Assembly (NCBI GenBank): GCA_028065725.1
Contig: JAPTVL010000202.1
Location: 1 to 9,357, forward strand
Length of the DNA: 9,357 nt
Source: Betaproteobacteria bacterium
Lineage (GTDB): Bacteria > Pseudomonadota > Gammaproteobacteria > Burkholderiales > Rhodocyclaceae
Direction: 5' to 3'
The notes beneath the pieces were generated by a model. The model worked only from the letters and a program-made list of their open reading frames with translations. It did no database searches and was not told the origin of the DNA. The translations under genes and the position numbers were made by a program. Shown piece after piece: positions 1 through 5,153 of this stretch. Position 1 is the stretch's first letter, and every line of letters begins with the position of its first letter.

Positions 1-134
1 GCGGATGTCGCATCACTGAGCGGCAGGTCTGCGACAGCGCCGTCGCAGGGATGGCGCGTGTAGAGTCGGGTGTGATATGAATGGGAAGGCGTTGCGTGCG
101 CTGAACGATTCCCTGTCCACACTGTCTCCATGCC

Positions 135-659
135 GTGAACCGAAACGCCTCCGACAATCCACATCAGCGCCTTGGGAAGGGGATGGCCCTGGTCGCCAGC
201 CTGCTGGTGCTGGGGATGTTCTATCTCTATTTCGAAAACAGCCTGCAGGCACGCGACAACCCCAATCGCCAGCTGCAGATCGCGCCCGGCGGCGAACTGG
301 TGCTGAAGCGCAGCCGCGATGGCCATTACATCTTCCCCGGCACCATCAACGGCCAGCCGGTCAGCTTCCTGCTCGATACCGGCGCCACGCTGGTGTCAGT
401 GCCGGCGCACCTGGCGCGCGAACTGGGCCTGAAAGCGGGCGCGTACCAGCAGGCCATCACCGCCAACGGCACGGTGACGACGCGTATGACCCGCCTGGAT
501 GCGCTGGCATTCGGGCCGTTCGAGATCCGGGCTGTGCCCGCCAGCCTCAATCCCGGCATGCGGGGAGACCAGGTGTTGCTGGGGATGAGCGTGCTGAAGC
601 ATCTGGAGTTTGCCCAGCGCGGCGACACCCTGGTGCTGCGTCCCCTTGGGGGAGGGTGA
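135..659 (+). CDS. Membrane-anchored retropepsin-like aspartic protease (clan AA, TIGR02281-type)
   Basis: The product is 174 residues. A hydrophobic segment at about residues 17-34, after a short basic N-terminus, suggests a single N-terminal membrane anchor with the protease domain in the periplasm. The domain carries the single-Asp active-site motif FLLDTGAT with D81, and the family's second landmark LLGMSVLKHLEF at 148-159. Retropepsin-like enzymes of this type have one Asp motif per chain and are expected to act as dimers; the substrate is unknown. The start is a GTG at 135. The nearby ATG at 130 runs into a stop after two codons. An ATG at 183 is an alternative: it lies directly behind a purine run (GGGAAGG) but with very tight spacing, and would remove most of the basic N-terminus. 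No partner gene is linked; cold-shock gene follows after 152 bases. Family call is firm, start less so. Confidence 0.85.
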   Translation: MNRNASDNPHQRLGKGMALVASLLVLGMFYLYFENSLQARDNPNRQLQIAPGGELVLKRSRDGHYIFPGTINGQPVSFLLDTGATLVSVPAHLARELGLKAGAYQQAITANGTVTTRMTRLDALAFGPFEIRAVPASLNPGMRGDQVLLGMSVLKHLEFAQRGDTLVLRPLGGG

Positions 660-667
660 TAAATAGC

Positions 668-696
668 TTGGTCATCCTGCTTATCTGTGTTATTAA
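668..696 (+). promoter_or_regulatory. Candidate sigma-70 promoter for the cold-shock gene
   Basis: TTGGTC at 668-673 and TATTAA at 691-696 are separated by exactly 17 bases, in an AT-rich stretch that starts just after the protease stop codon. The matches to consensus are partial (3 of 6 and 4 of 6). Use of this promoter would give a leader of roughly 110 nt, long as in other cold-shock mRNAs. This is inferred from spacing and context only. Confidence 0.35.
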
Positions 697-769
697 TGTC
701 CCATCTGTTGGATTCAAGCTTTAAATTGCGGTACCTCTGGTAAGCGTTTTCCTTGAAATTCGATCGATA

Positions 770-792
770 GGGCATGTCGCCCAATTTTTTTT
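770..792 (+). promoter_or_regulatory. Terminator-like hairpin in the cold-shock mRNA leader
   Basis: GGGC (770-773), a five-base loop, and GCCC (779-782) form a short GC stem. It is followed by AA and then eight consecutive T (785-792), ending 19 bases before the start codon at 812. The geometry is that of a weak intrinsic terminator placed upstream of its own gene, so it may attenuate transcription. The U-run could alternatively pair with the A-rich ribosome binding region at 801-810. The stem is only 4 bp, so activity is uncertain. Confidence 0.4.
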
Positions 793-811
793 GATAGATA
801 GGAAACAAAAG

Positions 812-1018
812 ATGGAAACGGGTACTGTTAAGTGGTTCAACGATGCAAAAGGTTTTGGTTTCATCACCCCGGATAACGGCGGCGAAGACCTCTTTGCACA
901 CTTCTCTGCAATCAACTCCAGCGGCTTCAAGTCCCTGCAGGAAAACCAGAAAGTCAGCTTCGAAGTGACGACTGGCCCCAAGGGCAAGCAAGCTTCCAAC
1001 ATCCAGATCGTTTCGTAA
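812..1018 (+). CDS. Cold-shock domain protein (CspA family)
   Basis: This is a 68-residue single cold-shock domain protein, a five-stranded OB fold that binds single-stranded RNA and DNA and melts RNA secondary structure. The visible landmarks are W8/F9, RNP1 KGFGFI at 13-18 and RNP2 DLFAHF at 26-31, and the usual family length of about 67-70 residues. The start ATG at 812 is preceded by AGGA and an A-rich spacer. An in-frame TTG at 791 would add seven residues (MIDRKQK) not found in the family and lies inside the leader U-run, so it is rejected. The gene is monocistronic: it has its own AT-rich leader and a strong terminator 19 bases after the stop. Which csp paralogue this is, and whether it is cold-inducible, cannot be decided from sequence, so no symbol is given. 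Confidence 0.96.
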   Translation: METGTVKWFNDAKGFGFITPDNGGEDLFAHFSAINSSGFKSLQENQKVSFEVTTGPKGKQASNIQIVS

Positions 1019-1036
1019 TTTTTACGATCTGATGTG

Positions 1037-1064
1037 AAAAACCCCGGTTCGCCGGGGTTTTTTT
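1037..1064 (+). terminator. Rho-independent terminator of the cold-shock gene
   Basis: The stem ACCCCGG (1041-1047) pairs with CCGGGGT (1052-1058) across a stable TTCG tetraloop. Flanking A residues at 1037-1040 pair with the T-run that continues to 1064, so it can also work weakly in the reverse direction. It sits 19 bases after the csp stop codon and 25 bases before yaeQ. A promoter for yaeQ would therefore have to overlap it, or yaeQ depends on read-through. Confidence 0.93.
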
Positions 1065-1089
1065 ATTGCTGAATTTCGAGTGAACATCC

Positions 1090-1632
1090 ATGGCGCTTAA
1101 AGCCACCATCTACAAAGCCGACCTGCAGATTGCCGACATGGATCGGAACGTCTACGGCGACTACGCCCTGACCATCGCGCGGCATCCCTCCGAAACCGAC
1201 GAGCGCATGATGGTGCGGGTGCTGGCCTATGCGCTTTACGCCCAGGACGGCATCGCCTTTACCAGGGGGCTGTTCGACGTCGACGAGCCGGAAGTGTGGG
1301 TGAAGAACCTGGCCGGCGAGATCACTCTGTGGATCGACCTCGGCCAGCCTGACGACGCGCGCATCCGCCGTGCCTGCAGCCGCGCCGAGCAGGTCGTGGT
1401 GCTGTGCTACAGCAGCAGCTGCGAGGTATGGTGGAAGCAGATCGCGAGCAAGCTCACGCGCTTTTCCAACCTGACCGTGCTGCAACTGCCCGCTGACACC
1501 GCCCAGGCGCTGGCCGCCCTGGCCGAACGCAGCATGCGCCTGCAATGCATGGTGCAGGACGGCGAAATCTGGATGAACACGGACACGCAGAGCGTGCCGG
1601 TGAAGCTGACGCCCCTTCAATCCGCTGCGTGA
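1090..1632 (+). CDS. yaeQ: YaeQ family protein
   Basis: The 180-residue product matches the YaeQ family (PF07152) in length (E. coli YaeQ is about 181) and in its typical blocks. These are the opening MALKATIYKADLQIADMDR, HPSETDERMMVRVLAYAL at 32-49, DEPEVW at 65-70 and ITLWIDLGQPD at 78-88. Structures of family members show a restriction-endonuclease-like PD-(D/E)XK fold, and the acidic DEPEVW and WIDLGQPD blocks lie where such a fold would place its active site. The biochemical activity is unestablished, and a role in transcription anti-termination proposed for the enterobacterial gene is disputed. No signal peptide or membrane segment is visible, so it is cytoplasmic. The ATG at 1090 is the conserved family start, with only a weak upstream Shine-Dalgarno. 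The gene follows the csp terminator directly and converges on the lipoprotein gene. Confidence 0.93.
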   Translation: MALKATIYKADLQIADMDRNVYGDYALTIARHPSETDERMMVRVLAYALYAQDGIAFTRGLFDVDEPEVWVKNLAGEITLWIDLGQPDDARIRRACSRAEQVVVLCYSSSCEVWWKQIASKLTRFSNLTVLQLPADTAQALAALAERSMRLQCMVQDGEIWMNTDTQSVPVKLTPLQSAA

Positions 1633-1643
1633 GCGTGGTTGTT

Positions 1644-1657
1644 GCCGACTTGTCGGC
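1644..1657 (+). other. Short inverted repeat after yaeQ
   Basis: GCCGAC and GTCGGC flank a two-base centre (or GCCGA/TCGGC around a CTTG loop) 11 bases after the yaeQ stop, followed by TTTACAAT. It may help end yaeQ transcription, but the T-run is too short for a confident terminator call. Confidence 0.3.
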
Positions 1658-1665
1658 TTTACAAT

Positions 1666-1708
1666 CACGGCCTGCCCCTTGCAGGGACAGCCACGGCCTG
1701 CCCCTTGC
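1666..1708 (+). repeat. Two 17-bp direct repeats between convergent genes
   Basis: CACGGCCTGCCCCTTGC occurs at 1666-1682 and again at 1692-1708, an offset of 26 bases. The first copy can fold as CCTGC-CCCTT-GCAGG (1671-1685). The second copy is followed by GGGT-GAA-ACCC (1709-1719), which ends at the lipoprotein stop codon. The repeats lie between the ends of yaeQ and the lipoprotein gene, so they may reflect a local duplication or contribute to transcript ends. Confidence 0.8.
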
Positions 1709-1719
1709 GGGTGAAACCC

Positions 1720-2274
1720 TCATTTGGCCGGTGGGCAATTCTTGATGCAGACCGTTTCGCTTAGCCGCTGGCCGCCGCAGCCGACGAAGCAGGCGTCATA
1801 AGCCGGCGGGCAGCCGCAATCTTCCTGGCAATTCGACTTCACCAGTTGTGCGCGCACGCTGTCGCGCGTCGGCATCACCGGTTCGCGATAGGGCGGCGGA
1901 AAATAAGGCCCCGGCCACGGATCCCACCAGTAAGGGTAGTGAAATGGATAGCTGTGCATCCATTCGAAGCGCAACTGCATTTCGTAGTGCCGCAAGTCAG
2001 CAGCGTATTGCCTCAGTTCGAGTTCATACCGCTTCAACGCCTCGGTATAGCGCGCCTCAACCTGCGGTTCGATGGCTTTCGCACAGGACTGGTAGCGGGT
2101 CTGGCAACCCGCCTGGCAGGCGCTCTTCTTCGCTTCGCATTGCTGCACGCATGCACGGCCCTGTTCATCGGCCGGCGAAATCAGGCGCACGGTCGTTTGG
2201 TACTGCGGCGTGGCGCAGCCCGCCAACAAGGTAAACAGGAAAAGCGCAACACAAGGCAGGGAAGTCAGGCGCAT
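1720..2274 (-). CDS. Cysteine-rich outer-envelope lipoprotein, unknown function
   Basis: The 184-residue product opens with a type II signal peptide: hydrophobic 9-18, lipobox LLAGC with the lipidated Cys at 20. Ala, not Asp, follows the Cys, compatible with outer-membrane sorting. The mature protein holds twelve further cysteines, ten of them in five CX3C pairs (42/46, 53/57, 149/153, 162/166, 176/180) plus C64 and C155. Between the two clusters lies a charged, helix-prone stretch (about 65-104) and then an aromatic- and proline-rich segment (about 105-132, many Tyr, Trp, Pro). The even number of mature cysteines and periplasmic location suggest disulfide-linked helical hairpins; metal binding is the alternative. 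I do not recognise a named family. The gene lies 53 bases downstream of the methyltransferase on the same strand and may share its transcript. Confidence 0.82.
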   Translation of the reverse strand: MRLTSLPCVALFLFTLLAGCATPQYQTTVRLISPADEQGRACVQQCEAKKSACQAGCQTRYQSCAKAIEPQVEARYTEALKRYELELRQYAADLRHYEMQLRFEWMHSYPFHYPYWWDPWPGPYFPPPYREPVMPTRDSVRAQLVKSNCQEDCGCPPAYDACFVGCGGQRLSETVCIKNCPPAK

Positions 2275-2327
2275 CAGTCAATCCATCCAAGACATACGCT
2301 TACCTGCAGCATAGGACTTTTTAAAGA

Positions 2328-3206
2328 TTACAGCGCGCCAAGAAAGCGACCCTCGAGCTCCTGCAGATTGAGCGCCTGCAGGATCTGCTGCAGGCGCTCG
2401 CGCGCATTGCGGCGTGCAGTGCCGGTTCGGGTGGCGACGATCAGCTCGTTCTTCAGCGAATGCTCCCAGCCGACCAGTTCGGTGACGGTGACCTGGTAGC
2501 CATGCGATTCCAGCTGCAGGCAGCGCAGCACGTTGGTGAGCTGGCTGCCGAACTCGCGGGTGTGGATGGGGTGGCGCCAGATTTCGGACAGCGCGGTTTT
2601 GCCGAAGGACTCGTTCTTGTGCTTTCTTAATACGGCGGCGACCTCGGCCTGGCAGCACGGCACCAGCACGATATGGCGGGCCTGCTTGGCGAGCGCGAAC
2701 TGGATGGCGTCATCGGTCGCGGTGTTGCAGGCATGCAGCGCGGTGACGATGTCGAGGGTGGGCGGCAGTTGCTCGGAACGGATCGAATCGGCGACCGTCG
2801 CGTTAAGGAAGGACATGCGAGGAAAGCCCAGCCGCGCCGCCAGTTCGCGCGATTTTTCCACCAGTTCGTCGCGGGTTTCGATGCCGTAAATGTGGCTGCC
2901 TGCGCGGTCCTTCAGATACAGGTCGTACAGGATGAAGCCGAGATACGACTTGCCGGCGCCGTGGTCGGCCAGCGTCAGCGTGTCCTGGCGGCCCAGCACC
3001 TCGTCGAGCAGCGGCTCGATGAAATGGCACAGGTGATAGACCTGCTTCAGCTTGCGGCGGCTGTCCTGGTTGAGCTTGCCGTCGCGCGTCAGGATGTGCA
3101 GTTCCTTCAGCAGTTCGACTGACTGGCCGGGGCGCAGCACCTCGGCCAGCGGGTCGGCGTAGGCCGTTTTCGGTGCATGTGCGGCAGGGGGCGTGGGGCG
3201 CTTCAT
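2328..3206 (-). CDS. Class I SAM-dependent methyltransferase, Methyltransf_32-like
   Basis: The 292-residue cytoplasmic protein has a Rossmann-type SAM-binding motif LADHGAGKSYLGF at 79-91, an acidic post-motif GIETRDELV at 108-116, and the family signature ALHACNTATDDAI at 156-168. VPCCQAE at 182-188 follows, then a C-terminal WEHSLKNELIVA block at 247-258. The HAC-x-TATD and PCCQ motifs are those of the Methyltransf_32 group (PF13679), which also contains eukaryotic GSTCD and METTL25; the PCC element recalls Trm13-type tRNA methyltransferases. The bacterial substrate is not known; RNA or protein are both possible. The ATG at 3206 is the first in the frame, without a clear Shine-Dalgarno. 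It diverges from trhO across 96 bases and precedes the lipoprotein gene. The last codons contain a 12-bp perfect inverted repeat (2370-2399). Confidence 0.85.
   Translation of the reverse strand: MKRPTPPAAHAPKTAYADPLAEVLRPGQSVELLKELHILTRDGKLNQDSRRKLKQVYHLCHFIEPLLDEVLGRQDTLTLADHGAGKSYLGFILYDLYLKDRAGSHIYGIETRDELVEKSRELAARLGFPRMSFLNATVADSIRSEQLPPTLDIVTALHACNTATDDAIQFALAKQARHIVLVPCCQAEVAAVLRKHKNESFGKTALSEIWRHPIHTREFGSQLTNVLRCLQLESHGYQVTVTELVGWEHSLKNELIVATRTGTARRNARERLQQILQALNLQELEGRFLGAL
2370..2399 (-). repeat. 12-bp perfect inverted repeat in the 3' end of the methyltransferase gene
   Basis: GAGCGCCTGCAG (2370-2381) and CTGCAGGCGCTC (2388-2399) are exact reverse complements separated by six bases. 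In the minus-strand mRNA this is a very stable hairpin inside the codons for a Leu/Gln-rich helix (RERLQQILQAL), about 40 bases before the stop. No T-run follows on either strand, so it is not an intrinsic terminator. Confidence 0.75.
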
Positions 3207-3270
3207 GGTCGGGAAATGGCAGGGGGAGGCCGAAGGGTATCAAAACCACCGGCAGGGCAGAACCGCTTCG

Positions 3271-3276
3271 TATAAT
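3271..3276 (+). promoter_or_regulatory. Candidate -10 element of the trhO promoter
   Basis: A perfect TATAAT lies 26 bases upstream of the GTG start of trhO in the divergent gap 3207-3302, which would give a very short leader of about 20 nt. No good -35 hexamer is visible at 16-18 bases upstream, so it would need an activator or be weak. AAAGGG at 3289-3294 can serve as Shine-Dalgarno. Confidence 0.45.
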
Positions 3277-3302
3277 GCCGTCTTGCTGAAAGGGTTTTTG
3301 CC

Positions 3303-4049
3303 GTGTCCATTATCAATATCTCCTGCTACAAGTTCGTCACCCTCACCGACCGCGAGGCCTTGAAATCCGACCTCGCCGCGCGCTGTCTTGAGCTGAATCT
3401 GAAGGGCACCATCCTGCTTGCGCCGGAGGGCATCAACGTGTTCCTGGCCGGTTCGCGCGCGGCGATCGACGCCATCGTCGCCCATCTGCGTGCCGATCCG
3501 CGCTTCGCAGACCTCGCGCCCAAGGAGAGCCTCTCCGCCGAGCCGCCGTTCAAGCGGATGCGGGTACGGCTGAAGAAGGAAATCATCACTATGAAGCATC
3601 CGCTGATCCGCCCGGAAGCGGGCCGCGCGCCGTCGGTGGCCGCCGCCACGCTGAAGCAGTGGCTGGACCGCGGCGTGGACGACGAAGGCCGCGCGGTGGT
3701 GATGCTGGATACGCGCAACGACTACGAAGTGGCCGCTGGCACCTTCGACAACGCGGTCGATTACGACATCGGCGTCTTCAGCGAATTTCCGCCGCGCCTG
3801 GCCGAGCATCTTGGCGATTACGCGGGCAAGACCGTGGTGTCGTTCTGCACCGGCGGCATCCGCTGCGAAAAGGCCGCCATCCACATGAAGGAAATCGGCA
3901 TCGATCGGGTGTACCAACTCGAGGGCGGCATCCTCAAGTATTTCGAGGAAGTCGGCGGTGCGCACTACCGCGGCGACTGTTTCGTGTTCGACGAGCGCGA
4001 GGCGGTGAGTGCGGACCTGCAGCCGGCTTTGGGGCGGGTGCATCGGTGA
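3303..4049 (+). CDS. trhO: tRNA uridine(34) hydroxylase TrhO (YceA, rhodanese domain)
   Basis: TrhO converts U34 of several tRNAs to 5-hydroxyuridine using O2, the first step toward cmo5U/mcmo5U wobble modifications completed by CmoA/CmoB. The 248-residue product has the N-terminal acylphosphatase-like region (about 1-95, with the family block [16 protein letters not shown] at 35-50). A rhodanese domain follows (about 110-215), with LDTRNDYEV at 135-143 and the active-site loop CTGGIRC at 182-188, where C182 is the expected catalytic residue. The C-terminal GDCFVFDER at 224-232 is also typical. It is much shorter than the E. coli protein (350) because the cysteine-rich C-terminal extension is absent, as in many other proteobacterial homologues. 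The start is GTG at 3303, set by the conserved opening and AAAGGG upstream. It is divergent from the methyltransferase gene; no downstream partner. Confidence 0.93.
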   Translation: MSIINISCYKFVTLTDREALKSDLAARCLELNLKGTILLAPEGINVFLAGSRAAIDAIVAHLRADPRFADLAPKESLSAEPPFKRMRVRLKKEIITMKHPLIRPEAGRAPSVAAATLKQWLDRGVDDEGRAVVMLDTRNDYEVAAGTFDNAVDYDIGVFSEFPPRLAEHLGDYAGKTVVSFCTGGIRCEKAAIHMKEIGIDRVYQLEGGILKYFEEVGGAHYRGDCFVFDEREAVSADLQPALGRVHR

Positions 4050-4237
4050 GGGGCTAAAACCGGCCAACTACGGAAGTTCATCCTGAGTAGCACGACCGTC
4101 TCATGTGCGGCAGAAGCAGTCATCCGGTATTTGGCAGTAAAGGAGTCGATGAAATCTGGGCGATTCAGCTACAGGATTGAATCAATTCGACATTATTGGC
4201 GCTTATTATATGAACTCCAAGTTGATTGAAGAGTCTG

Positions 4238-5043
4238 ATGAGCGCACCAACCCAACCCAAAGAAACCCGCGTCGCAGTGCTTGTAGACTGCGACAACACC
4301 TCCCCTGAAATTCTGAATATGCCCTTCGCGTAGTCGCGCAGTTCGGACGGGTCGTCTTGCGGCGTGGATATGGTAATCACGGCACCTTGGCAAACAAATG
4401 GCAAGAGGCACTAGTTCGATTGGCTTTCACGCCTTGCCTGCAATATCAGTACGCGTCAGGAAAAAATACAGCGGATATTGCGCTGGCATTGGATGCCATG
4501 GAGGCAATGTTTGACCATCGGGCTGACAGCTATTGCTTGGTGACTAGCGACTCAGACTTTGCATACTTGTGTCGCAAGCTCCGTGAACGCGGTGCGACCG
4601 TCTACATCGTGGGTGAGGTCAAAACCCCAGACGCATTGCGGAATGCCAGTGATCAGTTTTTTGAGTGGTTGCCTCCTGAAACTGCTTCAGTTTCAGCTGA
4701 GTTGTCTAGCACAAAGGTTGCGCCCACCAAGATCGAACAAACAAAAGAAAATCATTCAAAACCTTTATTGAAACGGCGTCCAAAATTCATCATTGAAGCA
4801 GTGGCATTGCTGACTAGCGATACTCCGGAAGGCAGGGTTGGGCTTGGCCCACTAGGCCAATATCTCAAGCGTACCGACCCAGGGTTCTCCCCTACGGCTT
4901 ATGGACACTCCGGATTACTTGATATGGTAAAAACCTACGACCTCTTGGCTCTCAAGAAGGAGGATGGGGGTCATTGGACGGTTGGCCTCCATGCAAGAAG
5001 TGGAATAGATGCTCCTGACAAAATTGGTGCAGCCGATAGTTGA
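4238..5043 (+). pseudogene. Frameshifted NYN-domain / OST-HTH (LOTUS) protein
   Basis: Read from ATG 4238 (preceded by GAAGAG), the frame encodes MSAPTQPKETRVAVLVDCDN, a typical NYN start, and then stops at 4331. From 4315 the next frame continues the same domain (EYALRVVAQFGRVVLRRGYG). One base, probably a G of an original CTGGAA, is missing at 4315. Restoring it gives 268 residues. The PIN-like NYN domain spans about 10-146 with acidic residues D17, D80 and D105/D107 (TSDSDF). A charged linker follows, then an OST-HTH domain at about 181-251 (PLGQYLKRTDPGFSPTAYG). NYN proteins are predicted RNA nucleases and OST-HTH binds RNA. The intact part alone (first usable start TTG 4357) lacks D17 and the first strand, so it should be inactive. 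No slippery heptamer is present. The gene is AT-richer than its neighbours. A sequencing error is the alternative to a true pseudogene. Confidence 0.85.
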
Positions 5044-5153
5044 AACACCAATCCATTTTGAATGGAATCTCTAGGCTGCATGCAGGCATTGGCGAAGCGT
5101 GACTTGGCGGACCGCAGTGGGTCGGCAAGAACCATTCCAAAACCAATCACCAT

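Noticed and set aside
29..48. Hairpin CTGCGAC / GTCGCAG with a six-base loop at the left edge
   Set aside because: There is no T-run on either strand, so it is not a terminator. No gene can be assigned in 1-134 to give it context.
791..811. Upstream TTG start for the cold-shock protein
   Set aside because: It would add MIDRKQK, absent from the family, and overlaps the leader T-run; the ATG at 812 has a normal ribosome binding site and gives the standard length.
326..991. Minus-strand frame of 221 codons crossing the protease end, the csp leader and csp
   Set aside because: It is antisense to two well-supported genes, has no domain, and runs through the AT-rich regulatory leader.
4103..4180. 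Small frame starting MCGRS in the gap after trhO, recalling the MCGR start of SRAP/YedK proteins
   Set aside because: Only 25 codons long. The residues after MCGR do not match the family, and no continuation is seen in other frames.
4309..4331. Programmed ribosomal frameshift in the NYN gene
   Set aside because: No X XXY YYZ slippery heptamer and no obvious downstream stimulatory stem. A lost base or a sequence error is simpler.
5052..5066. TCCATT-TTG-AATGGA hairpin nine bases after the NYN/OST-HTH stop as a terminator
   Set aside because: The stem is AT-rich with a three-base loop and no following T-run; the 110-base gap to ybbP holds no convincing terminator.
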